NCBI RefSeq assembly: GCF_025716945.1
Contig: NZ_JAOVZT010000004.1
Coordinates: 95,865 to 157,782 of the forward strand
Origin: Geodermatophilus sp. YIM 151500
Lineage (GTDB): Bacteria > Actinomycetota > Actinomycetes > Mycobacteriales > Geodermatophilaceae
Direction: 5' to 3'
Length of the DNA stretch: 61,918 nt
Shown: one piece after another, positions 51,069 to 61,872 of the stretch
Position numbering within the stretch: position 1 is the first letter of the stretch
How the letters are laid out: the number at the start of each line of letters is the position of its first letter
Notes under the pieces: generated by a model
Told to the model about the DNA's origin: nothing
The model's input: the letters and a program-made list of their open reading frames with translations, nothing else
Database searches by the model: none
Translations under genes and position numbers: made by a program

Positions 51069-52286
51069 TCAGGTGCCCGGGAGCTCGGCCGCCGCGGCCG
51101 CCGGGGTGAGCGGCTCGTCGAGCAGCCGCAGGAAGCGGTCGGCCGCGGTGATGCCCTCCGGCCGGGCGGCCAGCCACGTGGAGAGCAGCTCGTAGCCGGC
51201 CACGTAGGTGGTGATGTAGGCGCGCCAGAGCGGGTGGGTGAGGAACCGCAGCTGCTGGGCGGCCCGATCGGCGCCGACCAGCGACCAGCGCTGCAGGTGG
51301 GCGCTCACCTCGTCGGCGGAGGCGCCCCGGTCGTGCAGCAGGATCGCCGCGTCCTGCCGCACCCGGTTGAGCGGCGCCGCGGCGGCGGCCACCCGCTCGG
51401 TCAGCTCGCCGTCCAGGCGCAGGCCCAGGTCGCCGAGGATCTCCGCCGCCCAGGGCCCCCACCCGGCACCCACGGACGCCTCCACGCCGAGGTCGGCGAG
51501 CCCCTCGGCCATCAGGCACTCGGGCGTGTTCACCAGGAAGACGGTGTGCTCCAGCTGCGCGGCGCGCCGCACCAGGCCGCGCTCCTTGCGGCAGTGCTCG
51601 GTGTGGTGGCCGGGGTAGGCCTCGTGCGCCACCAGGTGCGGCAGACGGCCCAGCCGGTGCGGCAGGTCGGCGTTGATCGCCACGCGGGAGCGGTACTCGC
51701 CCTCGTAGTAGTTGAACCCCGACCAGGGCCTGTCGGTGACGATCTCGTACCGCACGGTCTCCACCTCGGGCAGGCCGTACCGGTCGCGCACCCGGTCGCG
51801 CAGCGCGCTCGACAGCGCGAGCACCGCCTCCTCGAGCCGGTCCGGCGGGCACTCCTCGTCCCGGCGGTGGACGGCGTAGCGCTCGGTGAGTGTGCCGGTG
51901 CCGGGCAGCAGCGCGTCGAGCTCGGCGTGCGCAGCCGCGTAGTCGGCGGGGTCGCCGAGCTCGGCGTCGACCTGGAAGTAGCAGCGCACCTCGTCCAGGA
52001 AGCCGACCGGCTCGCCGGCCATCTTCCGTGCCGAGCACTCCAGGGCGGTGAGCTGCGCCCGCAGGTAGCCGGTGCGGTCGTCCGGCAGGTCGGCGGCGTC
52101 CAGCTCGCGCAGCAGGCCCCGCGCCTGCCGACCGAGCTCGTGCGGGCTCGGCGCCGGCTCGCCGGCCACCTCCGCGCGGATCCGCGGGTCACCGGTGTAG
52201 GCGTCGACGAAGCCCGGCTCGAGCCGGTCGAAGCGCAGGCCGAGGCGGACGTACTCGAGCGGGACGTCGACGGGGCGCGATGGCAC
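51069..52286 (-). CDS. DUF885-like putative metallopeptidase
   Basis: 405 residues from a GTG at 52286. The motif VAHEAYPGHHTEHCRKE (about 215-231) is the HExxxGHH-type zinc site of DUF885-related proteins, and ECLMAEGLADLGVEASVG supplies a further acidic ligand segment. No signal peptide, so cytoplasmic. Substrate unknown. Lies 12 bases after the uppS-like gene on the same strand. Confidence 0.8.
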   Translation of the reverse strand: MPSRPVDVPLEYVRLGLRFDRLEPGFVDAYTGDPRIRAEVAGEPAPSPHELGRQARGLLRELDAADLPDDRTGYLRAQLTALECSARKMAGEPVGFLDEVRCYFQVDAELGDPADYAAAHAELDALLPGTGTLTERYAVHRRDEECPPDRLEEAVLALSSALRDRVRDRYGLPEVETVRYEIVTDRPWSGFNYYEGEYRSRVAINADLPHRLGRLPHLVAHEAYPGHHTEHCRKERGLVRRAAQLEHTVFLVNTPECLMAEGLADLGVEASVGAGWGPWAAEILGDLGLRLDGELTERVAAAAAPLNRVRQDAAILLHDRGASADEVSAHLQRWSLVGADRAAQQLRFLTHPLWRAYITTYVAGYELLSTWLAARPEGITAADRFLRLLDEPLTPAAAAAELPGT

Positions 52287-52298
52287 GACCGCAGTCTG

Positions 52299-53087
52299 TC
52301 AGCTGCCGAAGCGCCGGTGCCGCGCGGCGTAGTCACGCAGCGCACGCAGGAAGTCGACCCGGCGGAAGTCGGGCCAGTAGACGTCGGTGAAGTAGAACTC
52401 CGCGTGCGCGGTCTGCCAGAGCAGGAAGCCCGACAGCCGCTGCTCGCCGCTGGTTCGGATGACCAGGTCGGGATCGGGCTGGCCGCGGGTGTACAGGTGC
52501 TCGGCGATGTGGTCGACGTCGAGGACGTCGACCAGCTCGTCGAGCGTCGTCCCCCGGGCGGCGTGCTCGGCCAGCAGCGAGCGGACGGCGTCGGCGATCT
52601 CCCGCCGTCCGCCGTAGCCGACGGCCAGGTTCACCGACGCGCCCGGACGGTCCCGGGTGTCCTCCTCGGCCTGTTTGAGGACGGCGACGGTCTCGGCGGG
52701 CAGCAGCTCGAGGGCGCCGACCGCGCGCAGCTGCCAGCGGCGGTCGGGCCCGGCGAGGTCCTCGGCGACCCCCTCGATGATCCGCAGCAGCGGGGTGAGC
52801 TCTGGCTCCGGCCGCGACAGGTTGTCGGTGGAGAGCAGGAACAGCGTGACGACCGACACGCCGGCCTCGTCGCACCAGCCGAGGAAGTCGGCGATCCGGT
52901 CGGCGCCCCGGCGGTGCCCAGCATTCGGGTCGTCGAAGCCGATCGCCCGGGCCCAGCGGCGGTTGCCGTCGATGATGATGCCGACGTGGGTAGGTGTGTC
53001 GGCCCCCTCCAGCGCCCGGGCCAGCCGTCGTTCGTACACCTGGAGGATCGCTTCGCGGACCCTCTTGCGCGCCCCCACGGGGGTCAC
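52299..53087 (-). CDS. uppS: Short-chain Z-isoprenyl diphosphate synthase (UppS family)
   Basis: 262 residues from a GTG at 53087. IIIDGNRRWAR near residue 38 holds the catalytic Asp; NLAVGYGGRREIADAV and LVIRTSGEQRLSGFLLWQ then TAHAEFYFTDVYWPDF are the other conserved blocks of cis-prenyltransferases. The enzyme makes Z-prenyl diphosphates for undecaprenyl/decaprenyl carriers of cell-wall synthesis. Context next to hemolysin III matches the Rv1086-type short-chain enzyme of Mycobacterium rather than a firm UppS assignment. Confidence 0.88.
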   Translation of the reverse strand: MTPVGARKRVREAILQVYERRLARALEGADTPTHVGIIIDGNRRWARAIGFDDPNAGHRRGADRIADFLGWCDEAGVSVVTLFLLSTDNLSRPEPELTPLLRIIEGVAEDLAGPDRRWQLRAVGALELLPAETVAVLKQAEEDTRDRPGASVNLAVGYGGRREIADAVRSLLAEHAARGTTLDELVDVLDVDHIAEHLYTRGQPDPDLVIRTSGEQRLSGFLLWQTAHAEFYFTDVYWPDFRRVDFLRALRDYAARHRRFGS

Positions 53088-53195
53088 CCTAGGCCGGGTG
53101 CGGTCGTCCAGCCCCGCGGGTGGGACGGCGGAGGGTCGCCGACGTCATGGTCGGCACGGCAGCCGCGCGTAGCTACGGGACCGTAGCCTCGCGGC

Positions 53196-54008
53196 ATGAG
53201 CAGCGCGTCCGACGACAGCGAGGCGGTCCGGGTCGAGGCCGACGGCGCCGTCCTGGAGGCCACGCGCGGTGCGGCCGTCGCCGCCGTGGCCGCCGAGGGC
53301 GAGCGCGTCGAGCGCACGTGGACCGCGGCCGACTTCGCCGACCGCGACTGGGAGCACCCCGACACCCGGCCCCGGCTGCGCGGCTGGCTCCACCTGTTCG
53401 CGTTCTTCACCTCGATCGCCGCGGGCGCGACGCTGGTCCCGCTGGCCGCCGTCCAGGGCGCCCGGGCCGGCTGGCCGGTCGCGCTCTACTGCCTGACCAT
53501 CTGCGGGCTGTTCGGCACCAGCGCGCTGTACCACCGCCGCCGGTGGTCACCGCGGGCGTGGAAGCTGATGAAGCGGCTCGACCACTCGATGATCTTCCTG
53601 TTCATCGCGGGCACGTACACGCCGTTCGCCCTGCTCGCCGTCGACGAGCCGAAGGGCTACTGGGTCCTCGCCGGGGTGTGGGCCGGCGCGCTGGCCGGGG
53701 TGGCGCTGAAGCTCGTGTGGCCCACCGCGCCGCGCTGGGTCGGCGTGCCGATCTACATCGCGCTGGGTTGGGTCGCGGTCTTCGTGCTGACCGACATCCT
53801 GCGCAACAGCGGCGTCACCGCGCTGGTGCTGCTCGCCGCCGGTGGCCTGCTCTACACGTTCGGCGGCGTGGCGTACGCGCTCAAGCGGCCCAACCCCTGG
53901 CCGGGCGTCTTCGGCTACCACGAGGTCTTCCACGCGATGACGATCGTGGCCGCGATCTGCCACTACATCGCTGTCTACTTCGCCGTCTACCGGTCGCCGT
54001 ACCTCTGA
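53196..54008 (+). CDS. trhA: Hemolysin III / TrhA family membrane protein
   Basis: 270 residues. An N-terminal ~60-residue cytoplasmic part is followed by seven membrane spans of the PAQR/hemolysin III type: PRLRGWLHLFAFFTSIAAGA first and HEVFHAMTIVAAICHYIAVY last, the latter with the conserved H..H pair that binds metal in PAQR proteins. ALYHRRRWSPRAWKLMKRLD is also characteristic. Physiological role is membrane energetics homeostasis in other bacteria. Divergent from the isoprenyl synthase gene. Confidence 0.92.
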   Translation: MSSASDDSEAVRVEADGAVLEATRGAAVAAVAAEGERVERTWTAADFADRDWEHPDTRPRLRGWLHLFAFFTSIAAGATLVPLAAVQGARAGWPVALYCLTICGLFGTSALYHRRRWSPRAWKLMKRLDHSMIFLFIAGTYTPFALLAVDEPKGYWVLAGVWAGALAGVALKLVWPTAPRWVGVPIYIALGWVAVFVLTDILRNSGVTALVLLAAGGLLYTFGGVAYALKRPNPWPGVFGYHEVFHAMTIVAAICHYIAVYFAVYRSPYL

Positions 54009-54032
54009 CGCGGTCGTCCATCGACCGGCCGG

Positions 54033-54177
54033 GGCATAGCTTCCTATGCCCGGGTCGCCGGCCGATCTGCGCGAGGGCAAAGCTTCCTATGCCCGCGTCG
54101 CCGGCGGTCCGGCCGGGGCAAAGCTTCCTATGCCCGCGTCGCCGGGGGTTCGAGGCAGGGGCATAGCTTCCTATGCC
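54033..54177. repeat. Periodic array of four GGCATAG palindromic repeats
   Basis: Units GGC(A/T)(A)AG-CTTC-CTATGCC start at 54033, 54076, 54117 and 54160 (periods 43, 41, 43). Units 1 and 4 are perfect palindromes with GGCATAG arms; units 2 and 3 have GGCAAAG. After each of the first three comes CG(G/C)GTCGCCGG and then 11-13 variable bases. The array lies between convergent genes, and unit 4 overlaps the stop of the flavoprotein gene (54171), so it may serve as a bidirectional terminator. Confidence 0.85.
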
Positions 54178-55421
54178 GCGAAGGGCGGGCGGTCGTCGAG
54201 ACGGACGGAGCACCGCCCGGCCAGGCGCCAGGCGCGGGCGACGGCGTCCCGGTCGGCCTCGGTGACCAGGTTGCCCATCACCCGCAGCGCGACGGTCATG
54301 AGCACGCGCGACCGCATGCCCACCGGCCCGGCGGCCGGCAGCAGCCCCGGCACGGTGAGCAGGCCGGCGAGCCGGCGGGCGATGGAGAACGCCTCGCCGT
54401 AGTGGTGCCGCAGCAGCGCCGGCCACGCGTCCGACCAGTCGGGTTCCCCGAGCAGGCCGACCACCTCGCGCCCGGTCTCCAGGCCGTAGTCGATGCCCTC
54501 GCCGTTCAGCGGGTTCACGCAGCCGGCCGCATCGCCGACCAGCGCCCAGTTCCGCCCGGCCACCCCGGACACGGCACCGCCCATGGGCAGCAGGGCCGAC
54601 GCGGGGGCCCGCACCGGACCGTCGAGCTGCCACTCCTCGCGCCGGGCGTCGGCGTACACGTCGAGCAGCGCGCGCAGCTGCACCCCGGCCGGACGGCGGG
54701 CGGTCGCGAGCGTCCCGACGCCGATGTTGATCTCCCCGGCGGCGGCGCCGAGCGGGAAGACCCACCCGTAGCCCGACAGCAGCTCCCCGTCGACACCGCG
54801 CAGCTCCAGGTGCGAGGAGATCCACTCGTCGTCGCTGCGGCCCGACCGCAGGTAGCCGCGCGCGGCGACCCCGTAGGCGGTCTCCCGGTGCCACACCCGG
54901 CCCAGCACGCGGCCCAGCGGCGAGCGCGCGCCGTCGGCCACGACCAGCCGCCGGCAGCCCACGGTCACCGGCTCCCCGGCCACGGCGAACACCACACCGG
55001 TCACGCGGTCGCCGTCCCGGACGACGTCCACGGCCCGGGCGCCCTCCACCGGACGCGCCCCGGCCGCCAGGGCCACCTCGCGGATCCGCGCGTCGAGCTC
55101 GGTGCGCGGGACGGCGCCGCCGTGGTCGGGCAGCGAGCCGCCGGGCCACGGCAGCAGCAGCTCCTGGCCGAAGCCGGCGGCACGCAGGCCGCGGTTGCGT
55201 CCCCGCCCACGCACCCAGTCGCCGAGGCCGAGCAGGTCGAGCTCCGCGATCGCCCGGGGCGTCAGGCCGTCACCGCACGCCTTGTCACGGGGGAAGACCG
55301 CTGCGTCGGCGAGGACCACGTCGTGCCCGGCGCGGGCCGCCCAGGCGGCGGCCGCCGACCCGGCCGGGCCGGCGCCGACCACGAGGACGTCGGTGGCGGC
55401 GGGGACGTCGGGCGCAGGCAC
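54171..55421 (-). CDS. Geranylgeranyl reductase family FAD-dependent oxidoreductase
   Basis: 416 residues from GTG 55421. N-terminal Rossmann FAD motif VLVVGAGPAGSAAAAWAARA, the middle motif VVADGARSPLGRVLG, and GDAAGCVNPLNGEGIDYGLE near the C-terminal third are typical of the geranylgeranyl reductase/halogenase-like flavoprotein family. Likely saturates double bonds of isoprenoid chains (menaquinone or carrier lipid). Located near the isoprenyl synthase. Its 3' end lies in the palindromic array. Confidence 0.88.
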   Translation of the reverse strand: MPAPDVPAATDVLVVGAGPAGSAAAAWAARAGHDVVLADAAVFPRDKACGDGLTPRAIAELDLLGLGDWVRGRGRNRGLRAAGFGQELLLPWPGGSLPDHGGAVPRTELDARIREVALAAGARPVEGARAVDVVRDGDRVTGVVFAVAGEPVTVGCRRLVVADGARSPLGRVLGRVWHRETAYGVAARGYLRSGRSDDEWISSHLELRGVDGELLSGYGWVFPLGAAAGEINIGVGTLATARRPAGVQLRALLDVYADARREEWQLDGPVRAPASALLPMGGAVSGVAGRNWALVGDAAGCVNPLNGEGIDYGLETGREVVGLLGEPDWSDAWPALLRHHYGEAFSIARRLAGLLTVPGLLPAAGPVGMRSRVLMTVALRVMGNLVTEADRDAVARAWRLAGRCSVRLDDRPPFAA

Positions 55422-55532
55422 GACGCCCAGTGTCCCAGGTCGTCACCCCTGGTCAGCCGAGGAGCGGGAAACGCCGGGCGCCGGCGTCGCCCGTCCACCC
55501 GCACCCGCCGTGCCGGGGAGGACGACCGGTGA

Positions 55533-56165
55533 TCAGGTCTCCTGGTCGTCCTCGCGCCCACGGGGGCCGCGGGCGCGGACCTCCTCCACGGCGGCCATCG
55601 CTTCGCGCAGGTCGCGCAGCCAGTCGTCCGCGTGCTCGCCGACCAGGCGGACCGCCCAGACCAGCGCCTCGGAGCGGGACCGGGCGACGCCGGCGTCGAC
55701 GAGCGTGTCGAGCACCAGCCGCTCGGGCTGGCGCAGCCGGGTCATCACCGGCACCGAGAGGTTGGTGAAGACCTCCCGGGTGTCGCCGCAGGCCGCTCCC
55801 CAGGCGACGGAGCGGCCGTAGCGCTCCTGCGCGGCGTCGGCGATCGCCATCCGCTGCTCGCGGGTCTCCTCGCGGAAGCGGCTGATCCGCCCGGCCCGGG
55901 CGGCGGCCGCATCGCCCTCGCCGGCGGCCGGCTCGGGCAGCGTGCCGACGACGGTGATCTCGTCGCGGTCGATGGTCAGGTCGACGGGCCCGGTGAACCA
56001 GCCGTCGGGCAGCCGGCCGGCGAACCAGCCCGCCACCTCGCTGCGGTCGACCGGGGGCGAGTCGGACGCGCGGCCACGGCCGCCGAAGCCCCGGCCGAAG
56101 CCGGGACCGAAGCCGCGGCCCCGGCCGCGGGCGAAGGGGTGCTCGGTGAAGCGGTGTCGGTGCAC
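55533..56165 (-). CDS. Hypothetical protein with ribbon-helix-helix-like C-terminal part
   Basis: 210 residues from GTG 56165 behind GGAGG. Residues ~8-35 are Gly/Arg/Phe repeats (RGRGFGPGFGRGFGGRGR). A conserved domain follows (~45-130), then VFTNLSVPVMTRLRQPERLV then LDTLVDAGVARSRSEALVWA, which resembles a ribbon-helix-helix dimerisation motif, and an acidic end. It is a conserved actinobacterial type without assigned function. Confidence 0.65.
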   Translation of the reverse strand: MHRHRFTEHPFARGRGRGFGPGFGRGFGGRGRASDSPPVDRSEVAGWFAGRLPDGWFTGPVDLTIDRDEITVVGTLPEPAAGEGDAAAARAGRISRFREETREQRMAIADAAQERYGRSVAWGAACGDTREVFTNLSVPVMTRLRQPERLVLDTLVDAGVARSRSEALVWAVRLVGEHADDWLRDLREAMAAVEEVRARGPRGREDDQET

Positions 56166-56214
56166 GGAGACCTCCGGTGCTCGTGATTACACGCTTGCAC
56201 CGTAAGCCCGCGCA

Positions 56215-58218
<2,004 letters not shown>

Positions 58219-58473
58219 GCGCCGTCCCTCCTTCGCACGTCGCCCATCGGACCCGCCGACCCGGACGACGATCCGCTCTCGCCCGGCGTCACCCGGCGGC
58301 GCCGGGACGGCCGCTCCCCGACCGGCCCCGGCCTCCGGGCCACCGACGGGATCCCCGTCGTCCGCACGGCCCGCGCCGTCGGCACCGCACCCATGCCCGG
58401 CCGGCTGCCGGCCCAACCGGGCCGTCAGGCAGCGGAGCGATGGCGGGGGCGCGGCCTCGTCGGCGTCCCGCCG

Positions 58474-59520
58474 CTACGGCGGTGGAGCCGTCGTGCCGCG
58501 GACCACCAGCTGCGGGGGCAGCGCGACGTCCCTCGGCTCGCGCGGCGGGAGATCCAGGCGCTCGACGACGGCCTGCACCGCGAGCTCGGCCATCCGCGGC
58601 ACGTCCTGCCGGACCGAGGTCAGGTCGATGCCGGGGAGCCGGGCGAACCGCGAGTCGTCGTAGCCGACGACGGACAGCTCGTGCGGCACGCGCACGCCCG
58701 CGCGCAGCACGCTGTCCAGCAGACCGATGGCCGACAGGTCGTTGCTGGCGATGACCGCGGTCGGCAGCCGGTCCGACAGGAGCAGCCCCGCGGCCTTGGC
58801 TCCCTCGTCCTCGGTGTATCCGCCGGGCACCACACGGGCCTCCGCCGCCAGGCCGTGGGCGGCCATCGCCGCGGCGTAGCCGGCCCGCCGGTCCTCCGCT
58901 CCGGGATTGTCACCGCCGTCGACGAAGGCGATGGCGCGGTGCCCGAGCGACACCAGGTGGTCGACGGCCTGGCGGGTGCCGAACGCGTCGTCGTTGCGCA
59001 CGACGTCCACCGGGCCGCGGGTGACGCGGCGGCCGATCTCCACGACCGGCACCTCCTCCGCGACGGGCTCGAGGCGGTGACCGTCCAGCTCGGGCCCCAC
59101 GACGACGAGGCCCTCGCAGCGGTAGCGCAGCAGCTCGTCGGTCACCGCCTCCTGCCCGCGGAAGGCAGTGGTGGCGCCGAGCAGCAGGTGGTAGCCGAGC
59201 CTCTCGACGACGGGGAACATCTGCTCGACCAGCTCGACCTCGAACGGGCGGCGGAGGGCGAAGAGGACGCCGAGGTGGCGCGTGCGGTTGCTCCGCAGCC
59301 CCTGCGCCAGGGAGTCCGGCCGGTAGCCGAGCTCCGCAGCGGCCCGGAGCACGCGCTGCCGCGTCGCGTCGGACGCACCCTCGGCACCACGCAGCACGAT
59401 CGAGACGAGCGGTCGGGACACCCCGACGTGGCGGGCGATGTCGGCCATCGTCGGCCGGCGGTCCCGACCGCCTCCGCGCGCACCCGCAGGCTCCTGGTCG
59501 GTCGGCTCCGGTCCGGTCAT
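58474..59520 (-). CDS. LacI family transcriptional regulator
   Basis: 348 residues from ATG 59520 behind AGGAAAGGG. The helix-turn-helix is at ~22-45 (TMADIARHVGVSRPLVSIVL) and the hinge leads into a periplasmic-binding-like effector domain ending with SVRQDVPRMAELAVQAVVER. Divergent from an oxidoreductase and a sugar-binding protein, with tandem palindromes between them, so it probably represses that operon until a sugar or polyol is bound. Confidence 0.92.
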   Translation of the reverse strand: MTGPEPTDQEPAGARGGGRDRRPTMADIARHVGVSRPLVSIVLRGAEGASDATRQRVLRAAAELGYRPDSLAQGLRSNRTRHLGVLFALRRPFEVELVEQMFPVVERLGYHLLLGATTAFRGQEAVTDELLRYRCEGLVVVGPELDGHRLEPVAEEVPVVEIGRRVTRGPVDVVRNDDAFGTRQAVDHLVSLGHRAIAFVDGGDNPGAEDRRAGYAAAMAAHGLAAEARVVPGGYTEDEGAKAAGLLLSDRLPTAVIASNDLSAIGLLDSVLRAGVRVPHELSVVGYDDSRFARLPGIDLTSVRQDVPRMAELAVQAVVERLDLPPREPRDVALPPQLVVRGTTAPPP

Positions 59521-59543
59521 GCCCGCCCTTTCCTCGGCACCCC

Positions 59544-59572
59544 TTGACGGGGTGGGTGGTCCACACCACACT
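59544..59572 (+). promoter_or_regulatory. Possible vegetative promoter of the sugar operon
   Basis: TTGACG (59544-59549), 17 bases, CACACT (59567-59572). The -35 is good, the -10 poor. It ends just before the operators, an arrangement that fits repression by LacI. Confidence 0.4.
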
Positions 59573-59579
59573 ACCGAAC

Positions 59580-59604
59580 TAGCACGTGCTATTAGCACGA
59601 GCTA
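59580..59604. promoter_or_regulatory. Tandem LacI-type operators
   Basis: TAGCACGTGCTA (59580-59591, perfect palindrome) and TAGCACGAGCTA (59593-59604, one mismatch) are spaced 13 bases start to start; together with flanking C and G they form a near-perfect 27-bp dyad. Located between the divergent LacI gene and its presumed target operon. Confidence 0.75.
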
Positions 59605-59643
59605 GTCCGGGCGATTGGCCGTCTCACCCCCATCGGAGGATTC

Positions 59644-60819
59644 ATGAGCAACGACATCGGCGTCGCGGTGATCGGCGCAGGCATGGCCGGCCGCGCACAC
59701 GCGCACGGCTACCGGTCGGCCGGAACGGTCTTCTCCGCCGGCCTCCCGCCCGTGCGCCTCGTGTCGGTCGCGGACATCAACGAGGACCTGGCCCGCGACA
59801 CGGCGCGGCGCTACGGGTTCGAGCGGCACGACACCAGCTGGGAGGCCATCGTCAAGGCCGACGACATCGACGTCGTCAGCGTGGTCGTCGCCAACCACCT
59901 GCACCGCGAGATCGTCACCGAGCTCGCCGCTGCCGGGAAGCACGTGCTCTGCGAGAAGCCGCTGGCCCCGACCGCGGCCGACGCCCGCGCGATGACCGAC
60001 GCCGTCGAGGCCGCCGGCATCGTGGCCCGGGTCGGCTTCACCTTCCGCCGGGCGCCCGGGATCAGCGCCGTCCGCGAGCAGCTCCGGTCCGGTGAGCTCG
60101 GGCGCCCGCTGTACATCAGCGGGCAGTACTGGACCGACTACGGCGCCGACCCGCAGGCCCCGATGAGCTGGCGTTACCGGGGCGAGCCCGGCTCCGGGGC
60201 GCTCGCCGACCTCGGCAGCCACCTCACCGACGTCGCCGAGTTCCTGCTCGGTCCGGTCGAGTCGGTGCACGGAGCCGCCCTGACCACCGTCGTCACCGAC
60301 CGTCCCCTCCCGCTCGGCCACGTGGTCGGGCACGCCCACGTCGAGGTCGGCGACGAGCGCGAAGCGGTCGGCAACGACGACTGGGCCAGCTTCTCGGCGC
60401 GCTTCGCCGACGGCGCGACCGGCGACCTGAGCGTCTCCCGCATCGCCTACGGCCACCCGAACACGCTCAAGTTCGAGGTCTTCTGCGAGCGCGGGGCCCT
60501 CGCCTTCGACGTGAGCCGGCCGGGCGAATTCGACATCGCCTCGGGTGGCCTGCCGGGTGCCTCCAACGGGTTCCGACGGGTCATCGTCGGCGTCGAGCAC
60601 CCCTACATCGCCGGCGGGATGGCGATGGACGCGACCGGCGTCGGCTTCGGTCACAACGACAGCTTCGTCTACCAGGCGCGGGCCTTCCTCGACGAGATCG
60701 CCGGGCTCGACGAGCTGCCGCGCAACGCCTCCTTCGCCGAGGGACTGCACAACCTGCTGGTGCAGGAGGCCGTCGTCTCGTCCGCCACGCACAGCACCCG
60801 CACACCGGTTCGCGCCTGA
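59644..60819 (+). CDS. Gfo/Idh/MocA family oxidoreductase
   Basis: 391 residues from ATG 59644 behind GGAGG. N-terminal Rossmann motif GVAVIGAGMAGRAHAHGYRS binds NAD(P); HVLCEKPLAPTAADARAM contains the EKP motif with the catalytic Lys; the C-terminal alpha/beta domain includes GSGALADLGSHLTDVAEFLL. Likely oxidises an inositol, sugar or sugar acid. The substrate cannot be told from sequence. First gene of the operon controlled by the divergent LacI. Confidence 0.92.
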   Translation: MSNDIGVAVIGAGMAGRAHAHGYRSAGTVFSAGLPPVRLVSVADINEDLARDTARRYGFERHDTSWEAIVKADDIDVVSVVVANHLHREIVTELAAAGKHVLCEKPLAPTAADARAMTDAVEAAGIVARVGFTFRRAPGISAVREQLRSGELGRPLYISGQYWTDYGADPQAPMSWRYRGEPGSGALADLGSHLTDVAEFLLGPVESVHGAALTTVVTDRPLPLGHVVGHAHVEVGDEREAVGNDDWASFSARFADGATGDLSVSRIAYGHPNTLKFEVFCERGALAFDVSRPGEFDIASGGLPGASNGFRRVIVGVEHPYIAGGMAMDATGVGFGHNDSFVYQARAFLDEIAGLDELPRNASFAEGLHNLLVQEAVVSSATHSTRTPVRA

Positions 60820-60863
60820 GCGCCCGCCGGTCCCCCACCGCTCGACCACCGAAAGGGAAAGCC

Positions 60864-61832
60864 ATGTCCCGCACGGGAAAGCTCGCCATCGCGGCGGCCG
60901 CCGGGCTGCTGCTCACCGTTCCGGCCTGCAGCAGCCAGGGCGGCGCGCAGAACGCCCCCGGCGCCGCCGGAGGCCAGGACCTCACCATCGCGATGATCAC
61001 CCACGAGGCACCGGGTTCCACCTTCTGGGACCGGGTCCGCAACGGCGCCGACGCCGCCGCCGAGCAACTCGGCGTCACCCTCAACTACTCCAACGACCCG
61101 GACTCGGGCGAGCAGGCGACCCTCGTCCAGAACGCGATCGACAGCGGCGCCGACGGCATCGCGGTCACCCTCGCCAACCCCGACGCGGTCGGCCCCACCC
61201 TCGCCCGGGCGGCGGAGTCCGGCATCCCGACCGTGGCCTTCAACGCCGGCATGGACGTCTACCAGGACTACGGCGCCCTGATGTTCTTCGGCTCCGACGA
61301 GCGCATCGCCGGGCAGAGCGCCGGCGCCCGGATCGCCGAGTCCGGCGGCGGCAAGGCCGTGTGCGTGGTGCACGAGCAGGGCAACATCTCGCTGGAGACC
61401 CGCTGCGCGGGTGTCGCGGAGTCCTTCCCGAGCACCGAGAACCTCCAGGTCAACGGCTCGGACCTGCCGTCGGTTCAGCAGACGATCGGGGCCAAGCTGC
61501 AGGAGGACCCGTCGATCACCCACATCGTCACCCTCGACGCGGGCATCGCCACCGCCGCCGTCCAGGCCCAGGAGGGCGCCGGCAGCCAGGCGAGCATCGT
61601 CACCTTCGACCTCAGCCCGGAGGTCGTGCAGGCCATCCAGGCCGGGGACATCGAGTTCTCCGTCGACCAGCAGCCCTACGTGCAGGGCTATCTGGCCGTC
61701 GAGTCGCTGTGGCTGAACCTGACCAACGGCAACGACATCGGCGGCGGCCAGCCGGTGCTCACCGGCCCCTCGTTCGTGGACGCCGCCAACATCGACGCGA
61801 TCGCGACCTTCGCCGAGAACAACACCCGATGA
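60864..61832 (+). CDS. ABC transporter sugar-binding lipoprotein (RbsB-like)
   Basis: 322 residues from ATG 60864 behind AAAGGGA. Signal peptide with lipobox VPAC (Cys ~22), then a Ser/Gly/Asn linker and a type I periplasmic-binding fold (LTIAMITHEAPGSTFWDRVR, GADGIAVTLANPDAVGPTLA, TVAFNAGMDVYQDYGALMFF). It delivers a sugar or polyol to an ABC importer whose permease and ATPase genes should follow beyond the window. Confidence 0.92.
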   Translation: MSRTGKLAIAAAAGLLLTVPACSSQGGAQNAPGAAGGQDLTIAMITHEAPGSTFWDRVRNGADAAAEQLGVTLNYSNDPDSGEQATLVQNAIDSGADGIAVTLANPDAVGPTLARAAESGIPTVAFNAGMDVYQDYGALMFFGSDERIAGQSAGARIAESGGGKAVCVVHEQGNISLETRCAGVAESFPSTENLQVNGSDLPSVQQTIGAKLQEDPSITHIVTLDAGIATAAVQAQEGAGSQASIVTFDLSPEVVQAIQAGDIEFSVDQQPYVQGYLAVESLWLNLTNGNDIGGGQPVLTGPSFVDAANIDAIATFAENNTR

Positions 61833-61839
61833 GCGACCG

Positions 61840-61872
61840 GGCGGGGCCGCGCGCACACCGGGCGGCCCCGCC
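61840..61872 (+). terminator. Hairpin after the sugar-binding protein gene
   Basis: GGCGGGGCCGC (61840-61850) pairs perfectly with GCGGCCCCGCC (61862-61872). A partial terminator after the binding-protein gene is common in ABC operons and would keep the binding protein in excess over the membrane components. Confidence 0.6.

Noticed and set aside
54033-54177. CRISPR-like appearance of the periodic repeat array
   Set aside because: Repeats are palindromic 18-mers with degenerate flanks, the variable parts are only 11-13 bases, there are only four units, and no cas gene is near.
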